A DNA stretch of 64,000 bases from Astrocystis sublimbata (lineage: Eukaryota > Ascomycota > Sordariomycetes > Xylariales > Xylariaceae), in assembly GCA_022453515.1 (NCBI GenBank), contig JAJNNY010000005.1, positions 186,001-250,000 on the forward strand, read 5' to 3'. This document shows positions 12,319 to 23,620 of this stretch, piece by piece (within the stretch, counting starts at the first letter, position 1; the number at the start of each line of letters is the position of its first letter). The translations under genes and the position numbers were made by a program. Below the pieces are notes generated by a model. It was not told where the DNA came from. It did not search any database and saw only the letters and a list, made by a program, of their open reading frames with translations.

Positions 12319-13893
12319 ATTCGTAAATTGCGAGTCGTGACTGCTTGTCAATTTGTTTACTCGATGTAGAAAATTGGCGGTAGCAAATTGTTATGGTAAT
12401 TATCGAAGAACGTATGAGTCAACAACGTGCGCAGTTTACAGATTTTTTTGAGATCTCTATAACGCGAACCAAACTTTACCACAGTCGATGGTTCTCTCCC
12501 CCTTGCCTTTGTTACTTTCACCGCATGCATGCGTGTCTTTCCCAATTTCTTTGTGAATCTACCATACCCGTGTTTTTTATTATAACCATTGATTCATACC
12601 TTTCATTGCTCGCTCAGAATCAATTGTGTGTGAGCTAGTCCAAGGTTTGCAAACTTGTCAAAAAGATCAGCACCAAAGGACAGCTCCGATGTACTATTAC
12701 AAATTCTCACAGCTAGAAGTCTAGAATACCTCTGGATATTATCACACAAGGAGGTGAAATGTTTTTTTACTATTTCAAGCCAACAAAGCTGATGTAAGTC
12801 TGGGTGACTGGTCTACCACTCGGAGATAGCCAGGACAGTCCGCTCCCATCCACTACCAACGGTTTCACGATGCATCGTGAACTAGGTACCTAGGTAGTCT
12901 CCGAACGCTATGCCTGACAGGATCGTCGAAGTGTTCTGGTCGTAGTAGCAGGCAGTCATGCTTCATCTAAACAGTTCCTACCTAATTAATTCACTGGGCT
13001 AGGAAATGTTACGCAAATACCAGGGGTTGCTAGGGCTGTTATCAAGTTTCTGCTTCTTGAAATAATTTCAAAGACCGTTATTTTGTGCTCTGCAAATAAT
13101 GAACTCGTCATTGCAATTGCAATACAATAGATACAATTGTCAAGTCTTTTAAGCCTAGCCAAGGTGAGGCAAATGTAATGCCAATCGCAATGCAATATAA
13201 ACCCAGGGTATCAACCGTCCTGATGTGCCAAATTTCAGTTCCCAAACCTGGATGCAACCAATGGCATTTTAATCCGTCGCACGTCGTCACTTGCCAGAAG
13301 AAACCGTTCACCTATGCATATACAATGCTCCATGCCAAACTCTGCCCAATCTGCTATACTATTACCTAGCATGAGGAAAATCCGAGACCTATAGATAGTT
13401 GATGCGATACAAGGCTCGCATGTGTGCGCTGGATGATAGTTGGGTAAGAAAAGCCTGATGCATTCATTCAATGATTGCGCATGAGTATAAATGTGCAAGA
13501 ATGGAATGTATCTTCACAGCTCATACGAAGAGTGTCCTTTTGATCGGCTCGGGAACTGAATGTCCGTTTATGTGCGGTTCATTCCGTTGCTTGGGCTTCT
13601 CGCCGAGGTTCCGAATCTTTTCGAGAAGGTGACTGGGAAGCCAGTTAGATATGCGAAGCAGAAAGTAAATAGACTTGTCAGGTTTGCCAGCATCAAAAAG
13701 AAGTGGTAGTGCAGAAAGAAAAATGTAGGAAGCCACTCAAAGATCTCTTAGGGTGAACATCAACGTAGAGTTCAAAGAACCAACATGAGTCCGAATCAGA
13801 TAGCTGGCCTTGGCAAGAATGCTCCTTGCCAGAGGAATCCTGGGCCTTACGGACATGACCGGCTAAGCCACTGGCTTTCAGGACCGGACGATG
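12319..13893. other. Intergenic, no gene seen
   Basis: About 1.6 kb, fairly AT-rich, upstream of the kinase-like gene and downstream of the RFTS-like gene. Short frames on both strands have no recognisable domain. One TACCTAGGTA palindrome lies at 12887-12896. Confidence 0.45.
12887..12896. repeat. Palindrome TACCTAGGTA, copy 2
   Basis: Perfect 10-bp inverted repeat embedded in a longer run of TAGG/CCTA half-sites. Confidence 0.9.
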
Positions 13894-16224
13894 CTATGTA
13901 TATATCATAGCTTCCTTGTAGGAGATTAGAATGAGGAAAGGGGGGAAGTAGGCATACTTGATTGGCATGTGTCCTCTAGTGCCCTCCTGAACTGCGAGGT
14001 TCTCTCGGTCTAATGCAGTCTCTTGTGCTACTTCTTGAGCCTCTTTTTCATGCTCCTCAAAGTGGTCGCTGATAAGTTTTCGGCCACTGTCTTCATGAGC
14101 AGCTCTTACGATATAGCCACAATCGGGCTCTTCACATATCCAGGTTTTGTTGGGTCCCTGTGGTTGTATTGATGGTAACTTTTCGGCACGGATCACAAAC
14201 CGGGTCGTTGGTATTTCATCTTTCCCCCCGAGAGGTTTACTCTCGCTTGAAGAGCCTTCGTCGTGCTCATCAATGTCATCGTTATCATCGTCGTCGTCGT
14301 CGTCTTCTTCTTCTTCTTCTTCTTCGGTGAAGTAGTGCGACTTTTTGTTTTTCTTCTTCAGGTTTCCATCCTCATCGAGTTCTATGCTATCCTCAAAGCC
14401 CGCGTCGTACCGCAATCGTTTTTTGCTGCCCGTGGATGGCCGTAGCCCAGCGGCTTTGCCACTCGGCCTGTTTTTAGGCGTTTGCTTACCAGCAAACTCC
14501 CTAGCCTCTATCCGCGGATTTTCGGCTGCAGTATTCTCACTACGTGCCACTCGTGCTGTCTTCTTGACTCTCCGCACGATTTGTTGGACCTCGGCTTCCG
14601 AAATAAGAGTGAGGACTGCCGGCTTGGATGCGTTTTCTTTGATCCACTGGTAGATCTGAGTGTCGTACCATTCAGGACCGAGATGCTGCACAAGAGCTCG
14701 AGCGTGGTAAAGAAGTACTTCTTCTGTCGAGTTATAGTTCTTTATGTTGACCTCCATGTAAACCTTGGTTCGCCAGCTCTTGGCGCTTATTTGATGCAGT
14801 TGCTTTTTCTGCTTTCCTTCATTGATAGACTGGATCATTTGCGTCTTTACATCTTCCAAGGCATCGGCTAAGGTGCGTGGTACACCTTTCGCCGCCGTGA
14901 CATGTGGTCCCGGAGCCGATTGTTCGATATGGTTTTCTGCCCGTTGGTCGCGTGACTTGTCAGAGAGGATAGGGTCCTCGGGGGTTGAGTCAACCATAAT
15001 AACATCATCTTCAGCCGGAATCTCTGTTGGTGGGCTCCTCCTGGTTCTAGCAGATCTGTAGGACTGGCGACTCTGACTTTTTTGAAGCGCACCGGTGTTC
15101 TCAGAGTCTGTAATCTCGCTTGCCCTCGAAGATTTTGGAGCGCTAGCCTTGGGGCGATCTTTGGCCTTCTTCTTTCCATCGATCATGTCTAGTGAAGAAG
15201 ATTTCTCGCGGTGGGAAAAGTCATAATCGTAGGCCTTCCATGGGAAAGGCCCAATGGTCGGGGGGTTTTTCCTAACAGGTGCGTCTTTGTTACCTTTGTT
15301 GGCCATGATTCGAACGGGATCCTTAATGAACAGTTAGCCCAGAAGGAATGGATACGAGAGGGAGAGACGGACAGGAAACATAGCTGCCAGATACTTGTAA
15401 AGCCCGGTATCCTTTGGGAAGTGTGACAGGAGAAAGAGGGAATGTGAGTGAAGCCGCTTATAGGCCTCGGGAAGCGTAAGTCCGTCACCAGAACATAGGG
15501 CGTACTAAAGTTAGGTCAGCTTGTGTTTCATCTGACCGAAACCATTAGCAAGATTTAGGTAAGGGTGCAGCGTACCTGGAAGAGGAGCTCATCCATGTCT
15601 ATGGAGACGTCGGCCAATGTCGCCTTTTTCTTCTTCTTGGACTTCTGCATTGTCTCGAGAGCGGCCTCGTACTGGTCCAGGAAGGAGTAGTGGAGACGGA
15701 CGCCATCGAACATTTCATTGCAGAAGCGCTGGTAGCTTTTGTCGGGTACGATCTCGAACCAGCCTGCTACGCCACTAGCCCAGACAACGGGAACAGAGAG
15801 GCTGTCATCCTTGGCACCCACCGAGAAGGCGCGTGAGCCATCAATTTGAATCCAGAGATCCTCCGTCTTCATGTGGCGATTGACAACTACATGGGCGATC
15901 TTGTGTCAGTGTGTGGCGTGTGGCGCGAGTCTCGAGGGGATGGAAGATGGGGAACATACGGTAACGCTCATTGTCCTTTTCAAGCTCCAGCTTTCCGCGA
16001 ACAACGTAGGGCCCTAGGACGTCGACCTCGAGCTGGTTGGCCATATTGCCGTCGGGGAAATGGACGGTGGCATTGGAGAGGAGGAAGCAGGGCCAGTCGT
16101 CGGTGTGGGCGGAGGGGCTGACGGGCTTGAGGACGGAGGCTTCTTTGTAGTGGCGGGCGGTTTCCTCGTACTGGGGCCAGGCAGTGGAAGCCTTTTTGGC
16201 AGTGCGCTTTCTACGTCGGGCCAT
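13894..16224 (-). CDS. Nuclear protein with RFTS-like domain and zinc-finger-like motif
   Basis: Four exons (16224-15960, 15886-15576, 15504-15373, 15321-13894) join with matching phases into one 711-residue protein. Residues about 45-190 look like a replication-foci-targeting (RFTS) domain: GPYVVRGKLEL, WIQIDGSRAFSVG, PVVWASGVAGWFEI, a Y-x3-12-M-F-DGVRLHY segment and LDQYE. After it comes a basic KSKKKKK stretch, then LPEAYKRLHSHSLFLLSHF. The long last exon is low-complexity and charged, with a 16-residue acidic run read from the GAA/GAC repeat at 14287-14330. Near the end is a C2H2-like motif (WICEEPDCGYIV then H and H about 25 residues on). RFTS plus a degenerate finger recalls Raf2 of fission yeast and DIM-7 of Neurospora, which act in H3K9 methyltransferase complexes; that link is an inference. 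The very 3' end could carry another 44-bp intron (GTATGC to CTACAAG), which would change only the last few residues. Confidence 0.65.
14287..14330. repeat. Trinucleotide repeat encoding an acidic run
   Basis: Tandem TCG/TCC-TTC-type triplets on the plus strand that read as a Glu7-Asp7-type run in the minus-strand gene. Open frames on the opposite strand through this stretch are by-products of the repeat. Confidence 0.85.
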
Positions 16225-16993
16225 GGTGACTGACGGATGATGTGAATGGCAGGGAAAACGTGTGGTGATCTTGGATGATCGGTATATCGAGGGATAGGTA
16301 GGTATGCGACGAGGATGGATTGGTGATTGGGACGGAGCTGAGACTGGAAGGCTGAGACGAGGTCAAGATGGAGGGGCGATTTGCAGGCGACGGGAAGATG
16401 CAAGTACGAGTACAGGCTGGCTGACTGGGATACGTAAAGGTTGAATATTGCATCAATCAACACCGACAGGAACAGCGGACGCGCGCGACGGACGGACGCA
16501 TTGGGACCGTGTTGGCCTTGGCGGTCGAGCAGGCGAGCAGGGGTCTAAAGTGGACTGTGCGAGCCCGGTAGAGACTGCCCACGCGAGCCCAGGTGCGGAG
16601 TAATCCACACTGTGCCTTCCTTCTGCAGCAGGTCAAGGTCCCACTACGCCCCGCGCCCCACCCGAGACTGTACCTAGGCTCGCCTACCTAGCGCTGCTCG
16701 CTATCGGGTTTTTTTTTCCTCTCATGTACGATTGCTTCGAACCTTAGTTCCCTTCGTAAAGTATAGTCCGTCCCTTACTTCCAACTTGGAATGAAGCCTC
16801 TCCATTCACACTTTTCTCCTTCTTCTTCTTTATTTATTTCCCGTTGCACTCTTCATGGTTAGCTAGCGACGAAAGCGGTGTCGCTCACCTTCGTCTCACG
16901 CGCTCCAATCAGAGCCGATTGTCTCTCGAAGCCCCCCCCCCCCCCCCCCCCCGCGGCGGCCCTCGAAACGACGGAAACGATTCTATCCTTCGA
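16225..16993. promoter_or_regulatory. Divergent promoter region between RFTS-like gene and PUS4
   Basis: About 770 bp between two divergently transcribed genes. It is GC-rich on the left and contains a 21-C homopolymer followed by GCGGCGGCC at 16932-16961, close to the PUS4 start. Pyrimidine tracts (TTTTTTTTTCC, CTCCTTCTTCTTC) lie at about 16710 and 16817. Promoter function is inferred from position only. Confidence 0.5.
16932..16952. repeat. 21-bp poly-C homopolymer
   Basis: Uninterrupted run of 21 C on the plus strand, 65-85 bp upstream of the PUS4 start codon region, probably in its 5' leader. Confidence 0.9.
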
Positions 16994-17017
16994 ATGAAAC
17001 TTCCACTTTCTATCAGA

Positions 17018-18489
17018 ATGGTGGCAGCTCGTTCTGCCTCTGCTTCCACCCTGGACGGTGTCTTCGGTATGGCTTCAACACCACCACTGCCACTTACTTA
17101 CCTTCACCTGGCTGACATCCCATTGCAGGCATCAAGAAGCCGGTAGGCATGAGTTCCGCCCAAGTCATTCGCGACGTTCAGCACCACTTCAACCCCTCCG
17201 CCCTGTTCAAGCCCATGATCGACGAAGAGACCGCCAAGAGGAAGCGCCAATCGAACCACAGGGGGAAGAACCGCGCAAAAAACAGGGATGAAGTACGAGT
17301 AAAGATGGGCCACGGCGGTACCCTGGACCCCCTAGCTACAGGAGTGCTTATTCTCGGTGTTGGGAACGGGACCAAGTCTCTGCAATCCTTCCTCGCCTGT
17401 ACCAAGACCTACGAGACCGTCGTCGTATTCGGCGCTAGCACCGACACTTACGATCGCGTCGGCAAGATCTTGAAGCAGACGGCCTACGACCATATCACTC
17501 GGCCAATGGTCGAGGAAGCTTTGAACTCGTTTCGTGGCAAATTTCAACAGATGCCACCTCTGTACTCTGCCCTGAAGATGGAGGGCAAGCCTCTGTACGA
17601 ATACGCGCGCGAAGGGAAGCCCATTCCGCGTGAGATTGCGACGAGAGAGGTCGATGTCTCTGATCTAGAGCTAGTAGAATGGTACGAACCTGGCACGCAC
17701 TCCCATTATTGGCCGGCAGAGGAGGCTACAAACTTCGAGATAAGTTTTGCCGAGCAGGTTTGGAAGGTCGAGAAGGATCAGATGACGTCCAAAAAGCTTA
17801 CGCCCGAGGAGGAGGAAGCCGACACCAAGGCCCGGAATGACCACGAGAATTTTAAGAGGAAGGCTGACGAGAAAGTCGATGCTCTTGTATTCGACCGACT
17901 CAGCAAGCGCAAGAAGCCGAACAACCAGAAGGACGTCCCCATGATGTCCGGTGCTCTAGGTGAGATGCCTCCAGCCGCGCCTACGCCGGGCAAGGGCTCG
18001 AACCTAATTCCCGAAACTCCTGATTCCGCGTCGCCTCCTTGGGAAGGCAAAGGCCCTGCCGCAGCCAGAATCAGAATGACAGTTACTTCTGGGTTCTATG
18101 TGCGGAGCTTCTGTCACGATTTGGGAATCAAGGTTGCCTCCTCCGCTATGATGGCTGAGCTCTGTAGAAGTCGGCAAGGGGAATTTGTCCTTGGTGGCTC
18201 CAACTGCTTGGACTTTTCTGATCTGTCCAAGGGAGAAGATGTTTGGGCTCCACAGGTGCAGGCTATGCTGAACCAGTGGAATGGCAAAGGACAAACACCT
18301 AAGCCAACATCGCCTTCACGGGCTCAAGTGAACAAATCACCAAATGCAGCCCACAACGCAAGCTCATTGCAACCCGGCATTGAGGAAGGAGAAGAAAGTA
18401 AGGTCAAACCTCAAGCTTCGGTTGAAAAGTCACAGTCGCCTTCGTCGTCGAAAGATGCAGCAGTCGCGTCAGCCGACCCTTCACAATGA
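17018..18489 (+). CDS. pus4: tRNA pseudouridine-55 synthase (TruB/PUS4 family)
   Basis: Two exons (17018-17066 and 17129-18489) encode 469 residues. The protein isomerises U55 in the T-loop of tRNAs. It begins with TLDGVFGIKKPVGMSSAQV, the TruB motif that contacts the pseudouridine fold. The catalytic motif is KMGHGGTLDPLATGVL, where the Asp of GGTLD is the nucleophile; next come KTYETVVVFGASTDTYD and PPLYSALKMEGKPLYEYAR. An insert rich in charged residues (about 215-295) precedes the conserved VTSGFYVRSFCHDLG block. The C-terminal 80 residues are a low-complexity Ser/Lys tail. An in-frame ATG at 16994 would add eight residues (MKLPLSIR) that look mitochondrial-like; yeast Pus4 serves both nucleus and mitochondria, so either start may be used. 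The gene is divergent from the RFTS-like gene. Confidence 0.95.
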
Positions 18490-19042
18490 AATGGAGAACG
18501 AAAACTCCAACTAAGACAGCCACAATTGAAGCTAGCTTATGCTCGAATGCTAAGAACTAGAAGTTTTGGAGTAGCCCATCAAATTGTGGCACAAAAACGA
18601 TGAACTCTCAAGTTAGGAGATGAGAGCTACCGACATTTGCATTTCACTTCATTAGCAAGGCGCTGAGGATGTTTTCTGATTTCAAACAAAATAAAGATAT
18701 TTATAAAGAATCTAGCTGTTGTAAAACTCTTAATTCCATTTTTCCTCGTGAGTGATAATTTTCGGGCATATGCAGCTGACCCTCTTGCTCGGCTATGATC
18801 TCTGTCTTGTCATGGTAGAATACTAAATGTGAGGCGTGTCGCCATCAAACCTCGGAAGCTTAGGGGTCTGCTGATGCAGACATGCCGCAAATTAAACCAC
18901 ACCCCCAGGGTCAAACGGCCAGGGTGAGAATATCTCGACCTATTTCGAGGAGCTTAAGCGCTGGATATAGACAGCTTTCACTTTAGGTTCTTTCTTGCAC
19001 GGCTCAAGAACCACGCTGTTGCAACACAGCATCAGCCAGTCC
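18490..19042. other. Convergent intergenic spacer
   Basis: About 550 bp between the 3' ends of PUS4 (+) and the FAD oxidoreductase (-). AT-rich just after PUS4. No gene is recognised. Confidence 0.5.
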
Positions 19043-20515
19043 TCATTCTACAAGAGGCAATGAGTTAATCATATCCTCCATCGTCCTTGGCAGCTCCATC
19101 ACACTCGCCCTCCCTACCCTCTCCCGGCTAGGGATCCAACCTGCCGGGACTTTGACGTCCCCGTCCTTCTTCTGCAGTATCATCTCCGCGACCGCGATGC
19201 CGCACCGCGGCGCCACGGGCATCCCATGTCCCGTGAAGCCCGCGCTCATCCACAGCCCCTTCGCAGCATCCCCAGACATCTTACCACCCGTGTCAGTTTC
19301 GTCCAGGAACGATCCCAGCACCGGCCCGACCCAGGGGTTTCCATCGCGCGAATACCCCATGATCCCCGTCCACTCGTAGTTCGCCGCCAGCGCCTCCTTC
19401 TCCGGCTCCCCGGCGGGAAGGAGCTTGACAGCGCCATTCAACCCCCTGTGCAGCGCGCGGCTGATCAGCGGATTGATCGCGTCGTCGCGGGATATCCCCT
19501 CATCGCCCTCGGGGACAGCGAATCGCTCGCCGCCCAGCACGAGACTTCTGTCCTGCCTCTCCGCGCCAGGGACCTGCGAGTCGTCGAATCCGCGGTGGAT
19601 CAGGTACTGGTCGCTCGCGTCGGTCCAGACGTAGCTGTGCGGGAGCTGCACCGCCCCTTCGGGTGGTTCGAGAGCGCACACTTGTCCGCGCACGGGCACG
19701 ATGAGGCCTGTTAGGCCAGGGAGGAGGTAGGATGTGTATGCGTTGGATGCGAGGAGGATCTCCGGCGCGGAGACTTCGCCTCGGTCAGTGTGCGCTACCC
19801 AGACGTCTTCTTTGCGGGAGAGGGAGGTCACGGGGGTGTTCGTCTGCAGATTAAACTTCCCCCTTCCCTCTTTTGCGGATTCATTCTCATTCTCAGCAAG
19901 CAGCGTCTCCAACACCCACGCAACGAGCTTATAAGGCCACACCTTCGCCGCATTAGGCTGATATATAGCCCCCAGAGCCTCCGGGACATGTCGTTTCCTC
20001 AACTCCTCCTTATCGGTGATCAGGACAGCTTTATCTTTCAGATCCGGATACTTCTGCAGTCGCACAATCTGCTTTTCCGCAGCCTGCAACATATCCTTTG
20101 AATAGATCGCATGCACGCCCCCGACGACTTTGAGATCGCACGGGATATCATGCGCCTCCACCATTTCCTTGATCAGATCGAAGGTCGCCAGCTCGAAGCG
20201 CGCGACCTCCTCCTCGCTGCTCCACACCCCCGGCTGGCAATGGCCGCCATTCCGCCCCGTGGCGCCCCAGCACGCCTCGCGCGCCTCGAACATCACGACA
20301 TTCTTGCCCCCCGCGACGAGCGTGCGGGTGGCGAAGGCGCCGCAGATGCCGCTGCCGACGACGATGACGTCGGCGCTGGCCGGGAGATTGGGGGTTGTGT
20401 GGTGGTTGAGCAGGATGCGGGATGGGTCCCGGTGCCAGTACGAGTGTGTGCTTTCCTTGCTGGGGAGCTCGGCGCGGCTGGTTTGGGGTTCAGGGGCGCC
20501 GGTGACGATGGTCAT
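19043..20515 (-). CDS. FAD-dependent oxidoreductase (DAO family)
   Basis: Intronless frame of 490 residues counted from the ATG at 20515. A more upstream in-frame ATG at 20569 would add 18 residues without domain content. The Rossmann dinucleotide-binding motif VIVVGSGICGAFATRTL lies at about residue 32, followed by the acidic strand end MFEAREACWGATGRNGGHCQPG, which is typical of DAO-family enzymes (glycine/D-amino-acid oxidase, sarcosine oxidase and gamma-glutamylputrescine oxidase relatives). Further family blocks are the GLIVPVRGQV segment, YEWTGIMGYSRDGNPWVGPV and SAGFTGHGMPVAPRCG near the C-terminus, where the FAD is closed in. It would oxidise an amine or amino acid with O2, but the substrate cannot be read. 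No signal peptide and no C-terminal SKL are present, so cytosol is likely. Flanking genes give no pathway hint. Confidence 0.9.
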   Translation of the reverse strand: MTIVTGAPEPQTSRAELPSKESTHSYWHRDPSRILLNHHTTPNLPASADVIVVGSGICGAFATRTLVAGGKNVVMFEAREACWGATGRNGGHCQPGVWSSEEEVARFELATFDLIKEMVEAHDIPCDLKVVGGVHAIYSKDMLQAAEKQIVRLQKYPDLKDKAVLITDKEELRKRHVPEALGAIYQPNAAKVWPYKLVAWVLETLLAENENESAKEGRGKFNLQTNTPVTSLSRKEDVWVAHTDRGEVSAPEILLASNAYTSYLLPGLTGLIVPVRGQVCALEPPEGAVQLPHSYVWTDASDQYLIHRGFDDSQVPGAERQDRSLVLGGERFAVPEGDEGISRDDAINPLISRALHRGLNGAVKLLPAGEPEKEALAANYEWTGIMGYSRDGNPWVGPVLGSFLDETDTGGKMSGDAAKGLWMSAGFTGHGMPVAPRCGIAVAEMILQKKDGDVKVPAGWIPSRERVGRASVMELPRTMEDMINSLPLVE

Positions 20516-21620
20516 GATGATGGTTTGAGAAGGTAGGGTATTATTATGTATATAATTAATTTGATGCAATTGAGGACTTACGGGAACAGAATCAATGATG
20601 AGGGCCTTGAAATCTCAAAACTGTTCTGTGTTTATTCGATATATATATAACGCATCAATGAGTAACCATTATTCTCTATTTTGTTATACGCAAGCGTCTT
20701 TACTCCATAGACACACATTGAACAGTTCAGTTGAAGCCTAGAATGACGGATGCCCCGCACGACTACATCGGAACGTTGGAGCCACCATCGGACGACTAGG
20801 CAGCAAGTCAATTTGATGGTTGCTCCAATAACCATCAACCTCTTTGACCCTCATACGACTTGGCTCGTCACGTGAAAGGAAGGAAATAGTTATCCAGGTC
20901 TATCATTTAAAGAATAAAGTCTACATGGCAAACAATTACGCGTCATGAACTACGTAAGTTAAGTGAAAATCGTCGGCTGATGTGGATTATACCCAGCATT
21001 GAGGTCCGGAGCGGGCAAGTCCTGCTTACGGGGTTATGCAAGTCTTACGGGGCCAGGTTCTTGCTCAGATCTTAGAACTAGGTAGGTGGTTTCGAACCGT
21101 GAATGACTGCATCTGCTTACTGCTCCATGGTTTGTTCAATCATATTGTCGGTCTACAACTTTACCTAGGCTGCAGAGTTAGCCGAGCTGTGACTGTGGGA
21201 AACAAGCTCGTCAAGATGACGTTGGCTCCTGTTGCCAATCTATCAGCTACTGCACATGGGCTCAGTCGATTACTCAGTTGAAACATGATAGACTAGCCAC
21301 TATACGCATTTTCGCTGGCATCTTTGGTTTCATCTGTTGTTCAAGTACAAGTCACAGAAAACAAGCAGAACGGCAAGCCTCGAGTTGATGTAATAAGTAA
21401 TAATTGACAACGCAAAAACGATCGTGCATCGTTTGTTACATCGTCATCTATCATTAGTGTCGTATCATTAATCGTACAGGTATTTATAATTGGCCCCTAT
21501 AAAACCCCCAATAACACCGTTGCTCGGCGGGAAAACCGACATTACGCTCTTCCGGGGGCGCCTCGCCCTCGCCCGAAACCAGCCGCAAAGATCAAGACTC
21601 CGGTGAGAGACATCCCAACT
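20516..21620. other. Intergenic, no gene seen
   Basis: About 1.1 kb between two minus-strand genes. It is AT-rich near 20630-20700 and 21360-21500. It should hold the oxidoreductase promoter and the 3' end of the DUF4048-like gene. No coding frame is supported. Confidence 0.45.
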
Positions 21621-23620
21621 CTATTGTGTGTTTCTCGCGAAGTCCTGGAACTCGTCGTCGAACGTCTCGGACCGAGGCTGCGGGGACAGGCTCTTCTCCC
21701 ACTCCCGGATGAAATTCGTCGTCGTGGCTTTGATCTTGCTGGGTGTGAGGCGGTTCAGGATAGCCCCTGGCAATTCTTCAAGCGCACTGGGAGTCTTAGG
21801 GGAAGATGCTTTAAGATCACCTCGTGAAATTCTGTGTTTCCTGTTTCCATCTCATATTAGAAAAATGAAAATCGTTGCTACTTGCACTAAATCTGGCTGG
21901 CTTATCCTTACAGTGGCGTTTCGATCTCGCCTGCACTCTCAGGGGCAGCCGCGGCAATGTCTCCATTTGCAGTGCTTCCGCTCCATCGCGACGTTTTCGC
22001 GTTGGGCGAATCCCAGTTTGACCAATCTTCTTCATCAAAGTTCTCAAATGTCAACGGTGTCCATGAGAAATGTTTCCGTGCTCGATTTTCCGGCTTGGAT
22101 GTCGTCCGTCGGTGCTGGAGGCTGTCGTTCAAGGTACCGGATGCTTTGCTTGGGGTATCTGACGGGGAATCTAGCCCCGTATGGAAAGGAATGCGGCCTC
22201 GGCTCGACGTGGATGCACGTATGGTGTCTTGGTCGCCATCCGTCTTAAGTGGCCTGAGCCCATCTAAAGAGGTTCTATTTCTAGTCTCAGATATGGCTTC
22301 GTCGCCGACAGTTGCCTGCCTCAGGTCTTCAACAAAAGTCCAGAGGCCTTGTTTGAAGTCATTCGCAAGCTGCTTGACGCCATTGGATTGTGAAGCGCTT
22401 TGCTGCGGTGCCCATGTAGCTCGTTTATTCGCCGGAAAACGAAGGTTTGTGGGCGGGGGACTCATTATGGAGTCTGAAGAACAAATACTCTCTTGGTCTT
22501 CGAGAATTGACGAGACGTCTCCGACGGATTTGGTCGGCGACAGCAGCGACAAAGTGCGCGTGTGGCCTCCGCGGAAAACCGTCCTTCTGTGTCGTTGGGG
22601 CGTGCCTTGGCTCTGTGCAAGGAGGATCGCCTTTCTCCTCTCCAACTCGCTATTACGCTTTGCTGCCGGTGCGACCTCGCGGCCATCACGCAAATATGCA
22701 GCCGGCGCTAGAGTTCGGAGAGGTTCAACAGTTGTGGGAGGTCTCTTCTTGCAAGCCTCTGATATGGTCCACTGCCTCTGCAGCTTCTTCAGCTCTGTCT
22801 CGGCCCGTGTGAGTTCCTCTCGCAGCTCCAGAACGCGACGTTCCTGTGCCGCAATGGCAACAATCAGCTCGTCCGAGTCAACGGGAGAATTGAAATGAGT
22901 GACATTTTCGCTGGGTGTCGGGGGCATCGACGAAGTTGGCGTCGGTGTTGGCCTCGAAGAAATGCTGTTCGGGGCTGCGATAGGTAGTGTTAACGAAAGT
23001 CGGTTCGCATTTCGCGAAGCAGACGAGGTAGAGCGGTGAGAACGAGTCTCGAACGTCTCACTCGACGAGGGCCGTGGCGGCGGAGGCATGGAAGACGAGG
23101 GCGTATTCGTAATGCTCGACTCGGCTTCTAAAACCTCAGGGCTTTCGCAGGCGCGAGGGGAAGCAGTGGGAGTTGTGGACTGCGACTTGTCTCGGCCGAG
23201 ATCAACACTGGAGACGGCTAAGACGGTGTCGAGAGAGGCAGGCGCAGGCGGCGACGTGCGCGTCGACAAACGGCGCTCCAAGCCCATATCTGTCCAGAGA
23301 TTCGATCGGGAATGTCGTCTGATAGAGCAGCGACTAATATTAGAGGATTCGCCTGGGAGACGTCGGCGTTGGCCTAGGCCAAAGTGATAGTACGGCGAAA
23401 GAGTGGGCGGGCTGAACGAGTTGGACGAATTAGATGAATTAGACGAGTTCGAGATAGCGCTTGTGTTTGCGCTTGGGGTGCGACGGTGTCGCTGTCGGGC
23501 GGGATCAAGAGCTCTTCGAGAATACAGAGCAGTGATTATGGTGTTGAGACGTCTGTCGTTGAAAAGAGTGGACGAAGAAGACGCAACTAGACAAACTTGT
23601 AAAAGCTGTTTCTGTTTCAT
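21621..23620 (-). CDS. DUF4048-type low-complexity coiled-coil protein
   Basis: Two exons (23620-21912 and 21831-21621) encode 639 residues. The first 230 residues are Ser/Thr/Pro-rich and disordered, with an SNS repeat near residue 55. Then come NRLSLTLPIA and a coiled coil of about 45 residues (IVAIAAQERRVLELREEL...LKKLQRQW). The next conserved pieces are RRTVFRGGHTRTLSLLS, a VKQLANDFKQGLWTFVEDLRQATVGDE segment and WTPLTFENFDEEDWSNWDSP. The second exon ends in SPSKIK-like and FIREWEKSLSP blocks that look conserved. The pattern matches what I recall of fungal DUF4048 proteins. No biochemical function is known to me. The N-terminus is uncertain: the ATG at 23620 is the first usable start, since the longer frame begins with GTG, but an upstream exon is possible. 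Confidence 0.75.

Noticed and set aside
14147..14445. Plus-strand open frames with long Ser or Val/Phe runs
   Set aside because: They are the reverse reading of the acidic triplet repeat in the minus-strand RFTS-like gene.
21957..22898. Long plus-strand open frame of 313 codons
   Set aside because: It lies fully opposite the DUF4048-like gene, whose conserved coiled coil and spliced C-terminus support the minus strand.
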